64,000 bases of DNA, from contig NZ_CABSIF010000006.1 of assembly GCF_902477725.1 (NCBI RefSeq), positions 124,001-188,000 of the forward strand, given 5' to 3'. The notes beneath the pieces are model-generated. The model had not been told where the DNA came from. It was given only the letters and a program-made list of their open reading frames with translations, and searched no databases. Position numbers and translations under genes: made by a program. Every line of letters begins with the position of its first letter. Within the stretch, counting starts at the first letter, position 1. The stretch comes from an uncultured Desulfovibrio sp. Lineage in GTDB: Bacteria > Desulfobacterota > Desulfovibrionia > Desulfovibrionales > Desulfovibrionaceae. Positions 1-7,694 of the stretch are shown one piece after another.

Positions 1-1609
1 TGCGGCCCACAACCTTGGCTGTGCCGCCGTTGGCAGTGCGGCGCATGGCCTCCACCACAAACTTGAGTGTTTCAGGCTTGGCGGGCACGCGCCCGCGCAC
101 TTCGCGGGTGGCGTCATCCACAAGCTGGGGCTTGAGCAGATCGCCGCCGTTGAGCAGCGCCGAAACAAATACGGCCACCTGCACCGGCGTCACCAGAGTG
201 TAGCCCTGGCCAATGGACACGTTGTAGGTTTCGCCGCGTGTCCACGGACGGCCAAAACGCCGCCGTTTCCAGTCGCGCGAAGGCACAAGGCCCGATTTTT
301 CGTGCGGCAGGTCAATGCCTGTAGGCCGCCCGAATCCACAAGCCTTGGCGAATTCTTCCAACTTGTCAATGCCCAGACGGTCGCCCATAAGATAGAAGTA
401 GACGTCGCAGGAGTCGATGAGCGCGTGCACGAGGTCTTCCGAGCCATGCCCGCCGCGCTTCCAGCAGCGGAAAATCTGGTTGCCCAGTTTGACCTGACCG
501 GGGCAGAACACGCTTTCACGCGGATTAACGCCCTTTTCAAGCAACATGGTGGCCATAATCAGCTTCCATACGGAACCTGGAGGGTACACGCTCTGGATAA
601 CGCGGTTCTGCAAGGGAAAGCGGTTATTGGTGCGCAGGGCGTCCCAGTCGCGTTGCGAAATGCCCGCAGCAAAAAGGTTGTTGTCGTAGGCCGGGGATGT
701 CACCAGCGCGCGCAGCTTGCCGCTGTCCGGCTCCATGACCACGATGCAGCCAGCCTCGCCGCCGAGGGCGTCCCAGGCGGCCTTTTGCAGGCCCGCATCG
801 AGCGAAAGATGTATTTCGTGCCCGCCGCGCGGTTCATCGCGCAGAGTTTTGCCAAGCACGCGGGCGTGGGCGTCAACCTCGACATCGTACAGGCCCTTGC
901 GGCCCCGCAACTGCTTTTCCAGCTCCAGTTCCAGCCCCTGCTTGCCCACCAGATCGCCCATGGCAAGGGCGCTGTCCGCGGCCATTTCCTGCTCGTTGGC
1001 TTCTGCCACGTAGCCAAGAATATGGGCGAAAAGCTCCTTCTCGGGGTAGCTGCGCTTGGTGCGCACCACAATTTCAAGCCCCGGCCATTCGTGAATCTCG
1101 GATTCAATGCGGGCCACAAGGTCAAAGTCGATGTCTGTGATAAGCAGCAGAGGCTCAAAGGGTTTGACCTTGAAGCGGTCCTGACGGAACTTGTCCCAGA
1201 CCTGCTGGAGGGGAATGCCCGACCATTCGCTTATCTGGGCCAGGGTGGCGGGGATGTCGTGGCAGTCTTCGCGCACGATGGAAAGGCCGTATGCGGTGCG
1301 GTTGTCGGCCAGCACCTTTCCCTTGTCGTCCATGATGCGCCCGCGCGGCGCAAAGATGCGCTCGATACGCAGGCGGTTGTCCTGCGCCTGACGCGCAAAT
1401 TCTTCGCCTCTGTGCACCTGCAAATACCAGAAGCGCACCACAAGCACAAAAAACATCATACCAACCAGAACCTGAAGCAGGATTGCGCCAGCTCGCGGCG
1501 GCTGATAGCCCTCGCTCTCGACCTGAATCTTGAGCCAGGAGCGGATGCCCTTATGCTGCGCCTTGTCTTTGTGCGCCAGCAGCGAGGTATTGTCAGTTTT
1601 CCTGATCAT
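1..1609 (-). CDS. mrdA: Penicillin-binding protein 2 (peptidoglycan D,D-transpeptidase), 3' end cut by the window
   Basis: Class B PBP that cross-links peptidoglycan during lateral-wall elongation, working with RodA and MreBCD at the inner membrane. The frame reads from an ATG at 1609 to the window edge without a stop (about 536 codons). An N-terminal membrane anchor lies near residues 33-50, followed by the dimerisation region. The acylation motif S-V-W-K has its serine at residue 346 and the second motif S-C-D starts at residue 400. Translation ends in G-G-T-A-K-V-V-G-R, just where the third motif (K-T/S-G) is expected, so only the last part of the transpeptidase domain is missing. The start overlaps mreD by 17 bp, indicating translational coupling. 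rodA is the usual next gene but would lie outside the window. Confidence 0.93.
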   Translation of the reverse strand, partial: MIRKTDNTSLLAHKDKAQHKGIRSWLKIQVESEGYQPPRAGAILLQVLVGMMFFVLVVRFWYLQVHRGEEFARQAQDNRLRIERIFAPRGRIMDDKGKVLADNRTAYGLSIVREDCHDIPATLAQISEWSGIPLQQVWDKFRQDRFKVKPFEPLLLITDIDFDLVARIESEIHEWPGLEIVVRTKRSYPEKELFAHILGYVAEANEQEMAADSALAMGDLVGKQGLELELEKQLRGRKGLYDVEVDAHARVLGKTLRDEPRGGHEIHLSLDAGLQKAAWDALGGEAGCIVVMEPDSGKLRALVTSPAYDNNLFAAGISQRDWDALRTNNRFPLQNRVIQSVYPPGSVWKLIMATMLLEKGVNPRESVFCPGQVKLGNQIFRCWKRGGHGSEDLVHALIDSCDVYFYLMGDRLGIDKLEEFAKACGFGRPTGIDLPHEKSGLVPSRDWKRRRFGRPWTRGETYNVSIGQGYTLVTPVQVAVFVSALLNGGDLLKPQLVDDATREVRGRVPAKPETLKFVVEAMRRTANGGTAKVVGR

Positions 1610-2063
1610 TGGGGTTCCAGTGGCGGGTGGCCACCAACAGCCGCCAGGCGAAGGGCACAAAGATGGCCTGAATCAGGCTTGTGTCCAGGGTTCCCTGCAC
1701 ATCGAAAGGCAGGTTCTGCAAAGGGGCCATGAGCCACGCAATGGCGTAGTATGCGGCGCCCAGGCAGGCTGACAGCAAAAAGACAAAAATGAAATTTTCC
1801 ACTTCAAACAGCCAGCGGCCCATTTTGAACAGCAAAATGACAGCGGCATACCAGACAATGACGGCCCCGAAGGGGCGCGTACCCATGCCTTCCTGCAACA
1901 GGATGAACACGGGCAGCAGCCAGAGCATATTTTTATAATCCCGTTCCTGCAACAGGATGATCAGCCCTACCGTGAGCACATCAAGCCCCGGTACCGCCGC
2001 CTGCAAAACAATGGCGCAGGCCATGAAAAAGGCCCACCATGCAATGCTGCGGAGCGTTCTCAT
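1593..2063 (-). CDS. mreD: Rod shape-determining protein MreD
   Basis: Small, very hydrophobic integral membrane protein of 156 residues, the usual length for MreD, with about five predicted transmembrane segments spread along the chain. MreD is a membrane component of the elongasome linking MreC and MreB to PBP2/RodA. Sequence conservation in this family is weak, so the call rests on topology and on position between mreC and mrdA. It overlaps mreC by ATGA (4 bp) and mrdA by 17 bp, so the genes are almost certainly one transcript. Confidence 0.85.
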   Translation of the reverse strand: MRTLRSIAWWAFFMACAIVLQAAVPGLDVLTVGLIILLQERDYKNMLWLLPVFILLQEGMGTRPFGAVIVWYAAVILLFKMGRWLFEVENFIFVFLLSACLGAAYYAIAWLMAPLQNLPFDVQGTLDTSLIQAIFVPFAWRLLVATRHWNPNDQEN

Positions 2064-2950
2064 GGCGTGGCGCTTTTGGGCGCGGGCGGGCCCACGAATT
2101 CTTTGGGAGCTTCGCTGGGTTCCAGCGGGCGGGGCGCGCCGGTGGCTTCGAGCAGCAGCACTTCTTCAAGGTGTTGCAGGTCAACCAGCGGTTCAGCCTT
2201 GATGGCCATGAACTGGGTGTAGTCCGAAGGAGCCACGCGCAGTACGCGCGCCACAGGGATGCCCTTGGGGTACTTGCCGTCGAGGCCGGAGGTGATGATT
2301 ATTTCGCCGGGCTTGACCTTGGCGTCGCGCTGCACAAAGTTGACTTCAAGCTTCTGGCCTGTGCCCATGCCCATGAGGATGCCGGGAGCCCGGCTTTCCT
2401 GCGAAAAAACGGCTATGCGGCTGCTGGGATCGGTGAGCAGCAGCACAATGGAACTGTGGGCGCTGGCCTTGAGAACGCGGCCAACCAGCCCAAGGTGCGT
2501 GACCAGCGGCGTGCCCGGGCGTCCGCCCGTGCTGTAGCCCCGGCTGATGGTGATGCTGTCAAGAACGGCGTTGGGGCCCATGCGGCCGGAAAGAACGCGG
2601 GCGCCAAGGGGGCGCCATGTCTGGTCTACTGGCAGTTGCACCAGGGCGCGCAGGCGCTTGAGCTCGGCCAGGTCTTCACCATTGGCAAGCAGGCGCGCTT
2701 CAAGCTCGTCCACCTTTTGCTTGAGGGCTTCGTTTTCTTCGCGCACGCCCACAAGGTCAAAATAGCGATCCCACATGTTTTCCGCAGCGTCCTGCGCGGA
2801 ACGAACAGGCGTGAGCACCGCGCCGGTGATTTCAAGCCCCAGTTTCGCGGCCAGGTCGTCCAGAACGCGCGTGCGCTGATTCCAGGAATACATGCCCAGA
2901 AACAGGATGAGCAAAATGCCCGCGAGGAGGAGAAGACGCCGCAGTGTCAC
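2060..2950 (-). CDS. mreC: Rod shape-determining protein MreC
   Basis: A 296-residue bitopic membrane protein: a transmembrane segment at about residues 5-22, a coiled coil at about 65-110 (E-E-N-E-A-L-K-Q-K-V-D-E-L-E), then the periplasmic beta-barrel domain with the family hallmark G-L-V-G-R-V near residue 150 and I-I-T-S-G-L-D-G-K-Y-P-K-G near 220. The C-terminal tail is Pro/Ala-rich. MreC scaffolds PBP2 activation in the periplasm. The start appears to be GTG at 2950 with AGGAG upstream. A long hairpin separates it from mreB. Confidence 0.95.
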   Translation of the reverse strand: MTLRRLLLLAGILLILFLGMYSWNQRTRVLDDLAAKLGLEITGAVLTPVRSAQDAAENMWDRYFDLVGVREENEALKQKVDELEARLLANGEDLAELKRLRALVQLPVDQTWRPLGARVLSGRMGPNAVLDSITISRGYSTGGRPGTPLVTHLGLVGRVLKASAHSSIVLLLTDPSSRIAVFSQESRAPGILMGMGTGQKLEVNFVQRDAKVKPGEIIITSGLDGKYPKGIPVARVLRVAPSDYTQFMAIKAEPLVDLQHLEEVLLLEATGAPRPLEPSEAPKEFVGPPAPKSATP

Positions 2951-2985
2951 AGGCGGAAGCTCCTGAAAGCCGGTGCGGAATAAAC

Positions 2986-3056
2986 CGCGCCCCTGTGCCG
3001 GAGACGCAGAACCGGAAGCTTGTGTTCCGGCATTGCGTCAGCCGCACAGGGGCGCG
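2986..3056 (-). promoter_or_regulatory. Long imperfect hairpin between mreB and mreC
   Basis: Outer arms are a perfect 13-bp inverted repeat (CGCGCCCCTGTGC at 2986-2998 and its complement at 3044-3056). Nested inside are GACGCA/TGCGTC and CCGGAA/TTCCGG arms, giving a stem of about 71 nt. No T-run follows on the minus strand, so a simple rho-independent terminator is unlikely. It could be an attenuator or an RNase/stability element that sets mreB mRNA above mreCD-mrdA mRNA. Confidence 0.6.
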
Positions 3057-3071
3057 AGGACAAGGTCGGTT

Positions 3072-4112
3072 CTAGTCGATGCACACTTCTTTGAGAATGT
3101 GCAGGTTGTCCAGCGCTTTGCCGGTACCCACCACAACGGTGGACAAGGGATCGTCCACAACCGTAATGGGCAATGAGGTTTCTTCGCGCAGCAGCTGGTC
3201 AAGGCCCTTGAGCAGCGCGCCGCCGCCCGTGAGCACAATGCCCCTGTCCACAATATCCGCCGCCAGTTCAGGCGGGGTCTGTTCCAGGGCGATGCGCACA
3301 GCCTGAACGATGCTGTCCACCTGTTCAGAAATGGCTTTGCGCACTTCTTCAGAGGTGATGATAATATTTTGCGGAATACCCGTCACAAGGTCGCGGCCCT
3401 TGACTTCGATCTGTTGTTCCGGATCAAGGGGGTAGGCGGATGCGATCTTGATCTTGATTTCTTCAGCGGAAGATTCGCCGATGAGCATATTATACTTGCG
3501 CTTGACGTGGGTCATGATGGCTTCGTCCATCTTGTCGCCGCCCACGCGCACTGAGCGCGAGTACACAATGCCCGAAAGGGAGATGACCGCCACTTCAGTG
3601 GTGCCGCCGCCGATATCCACCACCATGTTGGAGGTGGGTTCCTGAATGGGCAGATCCGCGCCGATGGCCGCTGCCATGGGTTCCTCGATGAGGTACACTT
3701 CTCGTGCGCCAGCGGACTGGGCCGACTCTTTCACGGCGCGCTTTTCCACCTGGGTGATGCCCGTAGGTACGCAGATCATGATGCGCGGGCGTACAAGACG
3801 CCGCGAATTATGAACCTTGGCGATAAAATGGCGCAGCATGGCCTCGGTAACTTCAAAGTCGGCGATAACGCCGTCTTTCATGGGGCGGATAGCCCAGATG
3901 TTGCCAGGGGTTCTGCCCAGCATGCGCTTGGCATCGTGCCCAACGGCAAGAACTACATTGTTGCCGCGCGGGTCTTTCTTGACCGCGACCACCGAGGGCT
4001 CGCGCAACACAATTCCCTGCCCCTTGACATAAACGCAGGTGTTGGCTGTGCCAAGGTCAATGGCCAGGTCATTGGAAAACAATCCTAGTGCGAAATCCAG
4101 AATTTTGGACAT
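3072..4112 (-). CDS. mreB: Cell-shape actin homologue MreB
   Basis: A 346-residue actin-fold ATPase that forms membrane-associated filaments and positions the elongation machinery. Diagnostic pieces are phosphate loop 1 D-L-G-T-A-N-T near residue 20, connecting segment E-E-P-M-A-A-A-I-G-A near 145, phosphate loop 2 D-I-G-G-G-T-T-E near 168 and the adenosine motif L-T-G-G-G-A near 295. The N-terminus (M-S-K-I-L-D-F-A-L-G-L-F) matches proteobacterial MreB. It is first in the cell-shape operon, so the promoter should lie in 4113-4338, shared with the divergent radical SAM gene. Confidence 0.98.
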   Translation of the reverse strand: MSKILDFALGLFSNDLAIDLGTANTCVYVKGQGIVLREPSVVAVKKDPRGNNVVLAVGHDAKRMLGRTPGNIWAIRPMKDGVIADFEVTEAMLRHFIAKVHNSRRLVRPRIMICVPTGITQVEKRAVKESAQSAGAREVYLIEEPMAAAIGADLPIQEPTSNMVVDIGGGTTEVAVISLSGIVYSRSVRVGGDKMDEAIMTHVKRKYNMLIGESSAEEIKIKIASAYPLDPEQQIEVKGRDLVTGIPQNIIITSEEVRKAISEQVDSIVQAVRIALEQTPPELAADIVDRGIVLTGGGALLKGLDQLLREETSLPITVVDDPLSTVVVGTGKALDNLHILKEVCID

Positions 4113-4338
4113 TACTCTAACTTGCCTCGCTGTGCTGGTGTGCTACCTTACCGTCATGTTGAAACAACTCCCGCACCCGGCGAGGCGAAGAGGCCTGGAG
4201 TGGGGGCGCTGTTGGAATTGGTAACGTCAGGCTGAAAACTGTTCTGCTAAAACTGGCATGAAGTCAAGACGGTGGACGCAGGGTTAAAATATTTGTCCCG
4301 CCGGAAGGCGCGGAAATAAGCCTTCAAGGGACGCAAAC

Positions 4339-5298
4339 ATGCAGCGCTGGCATACTCTGGCCGCTTATTATAATCGACGCTACGGCAGCCGGGTGCAAAA
4401 AATTCCACTTGACGCCGGGGCCTCCTGCCCCAACCGCGACGGTACGCTTTCGTTTTCCGGCTGCACGTTTTGCAATGCCAATGGGTCCGGCTCGGGCCGC
4501 GCAAAACAGGGCAATTCCCTACTGCAACAGTGGAATTTCTGGCGTTCCATATACCTGCGGGACGACCCCAATACGCGCTTTATTGCATACCTGCAATCCT
4601 TCTCTAACACGTATGGGCCATCAGAACGCTTGCAACAACTGCTCCAAACGGTTCGCCAACTGCCCGGCTGTTTTGGAATTGCCGTAGGAACCCGCCCCGA
4701 CTGCCTTGATGACGAAAAGCTCGACATGCTCGCGGGCCTTGATTGCGACCTCTGGCTGGAACTGGGCCTGCAGACGGCCCATGACCAAACCCTGGCCCGC
4801 ATTAACCGGGGCCATACCGCAGCCAGCGCTGAAAATGCCCTGCGCACGGCCGCCGCGCGCGATATTGCCGTATGCGCTCACCTCATGGCCGGTCTGCCCG
4901 GTGAAGACGAAGGCCATTTTCTGCAAAGCCTCGACTGGGCGCTCTCCCTGCCGATAAGCGGTCTCAAACTGCACAACGTCTACGTGCCCAAGGGGACGGA
5001 ACTTGCCCGCCAGTACACCGCAGGCCAGTATCACCCCCTCTGGCGCGATGAATACGTCGACCTCCTCTGCGCCGCCCTGCCGCGCATCCCTTCGCACATC
5101 GTCATGCACCGCCTCCAGAGCGACCCCGCCCCCGGAGAACTGCTGGCTCCCGCCTGGGGCACGGACAAGCGCGGCCTGCTGGGAGATTTGCGGCGGGCGC
5201 TGGGGGCGAGGGATATATGGCAAGGCAAGTTCTGCGACTCCCCCGAGGTGTGTCCGGCGGTCTTTTTGAGCGCTGGCGGCGTCAGTGTGGATTTTTGA
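4339..5298 (+). CDS. TIGR01212/YhcC-type radical SAM protein
   Basis: A 319-residue radical SAM protein. The 4Fe-4S/SAM site is not canonical CxxxCxxC but the spread arrangement of this family: C30 in C-P-N-R-D-G-T, then C42 and C45 in G-C-T-F-C-N. Other family landmarks are G-T-R-P-D-C-L near residue 118, W-L-E-L-G-L-Q-T near 139 and H-L-M-A-G-L-P-G-E near 179. Family members have no firmly assigned substrate, so no reaction is proposed. Start is ATG 4339 with AAGGGA upstream. The stop lies inside the first of two 89-bp repeats. Confidence 0.85.
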   Translation: MQRWHTLAAYYNRRYGSRVQKIPLDAGASCPNRDGTLSFSGCTFCNANGSGSGRAKQGNSLLQQWNFWRSIYLRDDPNTRFIAYLQSFSNTYGPSERLQQLLQTVRQLPGCFGIAVGTRPDCLDDEKLDMLAGLDCDLWLELGLQTAHDQTLARINRGHTAASAENALRTAAARDIAVCAHLMAGLPGEDEGHFLQSLDWALSLPISGLKLHNVYVPKGTELARQYTAGQYHPLWRDEYVDLLCAALPRIPSHIVMHRLQSDPAPGELLAPAWGTDKRGLLGDLRRALGARDIWQGKFCDSPEVCPAVFLSAGGVSVDF

Positions 5299-5380
5299 TC
5301 GGGTCGAGTACCATTGGAGTACACTCCCCTCACAAAAAGCCACACTTCCTTGCCAGCGCCCAAAAATCCTCGCCGGACAC
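5292..5380. repeat. 89-bp dispersed repeat, copy 1
   Basis: Begins at the TTTTTGATC that includes the stop of the radical SAM gene. It carries two GAGTAC hexamers 5 bp apart, then CCTTGCCAGCGCCCAAAAAT and ends GCCGGACAC. It matches 5421-5509 at most positions with no indel, in the same orientation. No open frame of convincing composition spans it. Confidence 0.75.
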
Positions 5381-5420
5381 CATGTCTGCTGGGTTGATGT
5401 GTCTTCTGCGTCAGGGATGA

Positions 5421-5509
5421 TTTTTGCTCAGGCCGAGTACCGTGAGAGTACACTCCTCTCGCAAAAATAACTACTTCCTTGCCAGCGCCCAAAAATCTTT
5501 GCCGGACAC
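5421..5509. repeat. 89-bp dispersed repeat, copy 2
   Basis: Same layout as the copy at 5292-5380: TTTTTG start, paired GAGTAC hexamers, the CCTTGCCAGCGCCCAAAAAT core and a GCCGGACAC end. The unit is only 40 bp from copy 1. This looks like a REP/BIME-like intergenic element or duplicated regulatory element. Spacing and unit length exclude a CRISPR. Confidence 0.75.
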
Positions 5510-5722
5510 AATCGTTGGCTCTGGGGGGCTGGTTGCGTCATTAACGGCTTTGCTCAGCTGGTTTCATAAGAATTCCTGTTGGTTTCACTTGGTGTTGCCG
5601 CAAATCAACTCGTTTATTCTCGGTCAAAAAACTCCACCCCTCTGTAATATTATAAGGTTACCATGCTGAAGTTGTCCTGCGGCATATGGACATTTATTTG
5701 GCTTTATGCTGGTATACCAGAC
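5510..5722. other. Intergenic leader upstream of the GntR gene
   Basis: Between the second repeat and the GntR start no gene is seen. The stretch becomes AT-rich towards the gene (TAATATTATA near 5647), which fits a promoter. It ends in the palindrome at 5709-5720. Confidence 0.5.
5709..5720. promoter_or_regulatory. Candidate GntR/FCD operator
   Basis: CTGGTATACCAG is a perfect 12-bp palindrome 2 bp before the chosen ATG at 5723. TGGT-(N)-ACCA half sites are typical of FCD-type GntR regulators such as FadR, PdhR and LldR, so self-repression by the adjacent regulator is plausible. Binding is inferred, not shown. Confidence 0.5.
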
Positions 5723-6379
5723 ATGAAGCAGACAAACACCAAGGCATCTTCCACAGCGTATGAGGCCATCCGTTCCATGATCGCGCAGGGGCAGCTCAGC
5801 CCCGGCGAAGAACTGTCGGAACGCAGCCTGGCTGAAAGCCTGCAGCTTGGGCGCACGCCAGTGCGCGAGGCCATCAAGGATCTGTGCAGGGAGGGCGTTC
5901 TCATGAGCGTGCCCCTGCGGGGCACCTTTGTGCAGCGCCTGTCTGTGGAAGACCTGAAAGAAATTCACGAGGTGCGTCTGGCGCTCGAAGGCATGGCCGC
6001 CAAGCTGGCGGCAGAAAAAGGCGGCAGCCCTGAGCTGCGGGCTTGTCTTGCCGAACTTCAGGCCCTGCCCAACGGGCCGGAGCTTGATACCTTTGAAGCG
6101 CAGCGCATCGGCTGGGATTTCCACAAAACTATATTTCAGGCCGCTGGCAACACGCGGCTGGCAAAACTCTATGCAGACGTGCGCGTGCAGAACTCCTTGG
6201 CCATGCAGCGCGTCAAAAATTACGATGCAGAACGGACACGCGTGGTGATCAAGGAACACATCGCCATTGGCAACGCTATTCTGGATCGCAATCAAACCCT
6301 GGCTCACCAGCTTGTCTGGGATCATCTGCAAAAGGCCATGGAAACGAAACTGCGCTCACTGCTTGCAGTTCTCGACTAA
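5723..6379 (+). CDS. GntR-family transcriptional regulator, FCD type
   Basis: A 218-residue repressor-type protein. The N-terminal winged helix-turn-helix spans about residues 10-75 (A-Y-E-A-I-R-S-M-I, L-S-E-R-S-L-A-E-S-L, G-R-T-P-V-R-E-A-I-K-D-L, G-V-L-M-S-V-P-L-R-G-T-F-V). An all-helical FCD ligand domain follows from about 80 on (E-I-H-E-V-R-L-A-L-E-G-M-A-A). FCD members usually sense organic or amino acids. An in-frame upstream ATG at 5663 would add 20 hydrophobic residues unlike the family, so 5723 is preferred. The symporter and threonine aldolase downstream are probable targets. Confidence 0.88.
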   Translation: MKQTNTKASSTAYEAIRSMIAQGQLSPGEELSERSLAESLQLGRTPVREAIKDLCREGVLMSVPLRGTFVQRLSVEDLKEIHEVRLALEGMAAKLAAEKGGSPELRACLAELQALPNGPELDTFEAQRIGWDFHKTIFQAAGNTRLAKLYADVRVQNSLAMQRVKNYDAERTRVVIKEHIAIGNAILDRNQTLAHQLVWDHLQKAMETKLRSLLAVLD

Positions 6380-6440
6380 ACCTGGCCGCTGAGCATCACA
6401 AGGCGTTTTACGTGCAAGGAACAGAGGGGGAAGAGAGGCG

Positions 6441-7682
6441 ATGGAAATGACAAAAACCAGCAAAAAGCGGCCCATTCCGCTGCCAATTCAGATGGTGCTC
6501 GGCCTTGTTCTGGGCATTGTGTTCGGCTTTATTGCGCCGCACTTTTCCCAGGCTCTGGCCCCGGTGGGTACGGCCTTTGTGCAGGCCATCAAGATGATCG
6601 TGGTGCCGCTGGTGTTCACGGCCATCACCCTTGGCATCTACCAGATGGGCAACAGCGCCAAGCAGTTGGGCAAGGTTTCCGTTATCAGCCTGCTCTATTT
6701 TTTCATTGCCACGGTGGTGGCGATCATCATTGGCCTGGCCCTCAACGGCATTTTCCACCCCGGCGTGGGCGTCAACCTGTCGCACACGGCTGAACTGCCC
6801 AAGAACATCAATACCACGGTCAACTGGACAAAGTTTTTTCTCGACATGATCCCCTCCAACGTGTTCGCGGCCATGTCGGGCACCAACCTCCTGCCCGTGC
6901 TGGTGTTCGCTGTGCTGCTGGGCCTTGCGTTGGCCTCCACCGGCAGCAGGGCAAAGCCCCTCGTTGACGTGCTGGACGCTCTGATGGGCGCTGTTTTCAA
7001 GCTCACGGGCTGGATCATCGCCCTGTCGCCCATCGCCATTTTTGCCATCATTGCCTGGCTGTTTTCCACGCAGGGCATGCACACCATTCTGGCCCTGCTC
7101 AAGCTGGTTCTGGTCATGTATCTGGGGCTTGGCGTGCTGCTGGTGCTGTTCGCCATTTTGATGCTCTGCATCGGCGAACACCCCCTCAAGACCGCCAAGG
7201 CCGTGAGCGAACCTGTGATTCTGGCCTTTGCCACGCGCTCGTCAGAGGCGACACTGCCCCTGCACATGGAAAAACTGGTGGAAATGGGCGTTCCCAAGGC
7301 CGTAGCCTCTGTGGTGCTGCCTCTGGGCTATGCCTTCAACCGCGACGGCTCCATCATGTATTTTGCGCTGGCCGTGGGCTTTCTGGCGGATGCCTATAAC
7401 ATTCCGCTGGATCCCAGCACCCTGCTTTCCATCATCGTGGTGACCACGCTTGCCAGCAAGGGCAGCGCCAACGTGCCCTCAGGCGGCCTTGTGGCCATTG
7501 CCATGGTGCTGACCACCATTGGCATTCCTGTGGAGGCTCTGGCCATTATCGCGGGTGTGGACGCTTTCCTGGACATGGGCCGTACAGCCGTCAACGTGGT
7601 CAGCAACACCGTCGCGGTGAAGCTTGTCATGCGCTGGGCGGGCATAGCCTATGAACCGACGGAAGAAACCGCCGAAGTCTAA
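6441..7682 (+). CDS. Dicarboxylate/amino acid:cation symporter (DAACS family)
   Basis: A 413-residue inner-membrane secondary transporter with the glutamate-transporter fold: about eight transmembrane helices plus two re-entrant hairpins. Family signatures are A-F-A-T-R-S-S-E-A-T-L-P near residue 257 (hairpin 1), P-L-G-Y-A-F-N-R-D-G-S near 293, and D-M-G-R-T-A-V-N-V near 377 (TM8 substrate/cation site). Substrates in this family include glutamate, aspartate, C4-dicarboxylates, serine and threonine. Context (threonine aldolase 12 bp downstream, GntR upstream) suggests a hydroxy amino acid, but motifs alone do not fix the substrate. GAGAGG lies just before the ATG. Confidence 0.9.
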   Translation: MEMTKTSKKRPIPLPIQMVLGLVLGIVFGFIAPHFSQALAPVGTAFVQAIKMIVVPLVFTAITLGIYQMGNSAKQLGKVSVISLLYFFIATVVAIIIGLALNGIFHPGVGVNLSHTAELPKNINTTVNWTKFFLDMIPSNVFAAMSGTNLLPVLVFAVLLGLALASTGSRAKPLVDVLDALMGAVFKLTGWIIALSPIAIFAIIAWLFSTQGMHTILALLKLVLVMYLGLGVLLVLFAILMLCIGEHPLKTAKAVSEPVILAFATRSSEATLPLHMEKLVEMGVPKAVASVVLPLGYAFNRDGSIMYFALAVGFLADAYNIPLDPSTLLSIIVVTTLASKGSANVPSGGLVAIAMVLTTIGIPVEALAIIAGVDAFLDMGRTAVNVVSNTVAVKLVMRWAGIAYEPTEETAEV

Positions 7683-7694
7683 AAGGTGAAATTC

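Noticed and set aside
302..1732. Long plus-strand open frame opposite mrdA
   Set aside because: Its product has no domain resemblance and its Ala/Gly/His/Gln-rich composition is typical of the antisense of GC-rich genes; the minus strand encodes a clear PBP2.
5031..5492. Minus-strand frame whose product contains a duplicated peptide with GAGKEV..RGVYS..GTRP
   Set aside because: The duplication is simply the 89-bp DNA repeat; the rest is antisense of the radical SAM gene.
5292..5509. Possible CRISPR array
   Set aside because: Only two copies, unit of 89 bp and one 40-bp gap; CRISPR repeats are about 21-50 bp in longer regular arrays.
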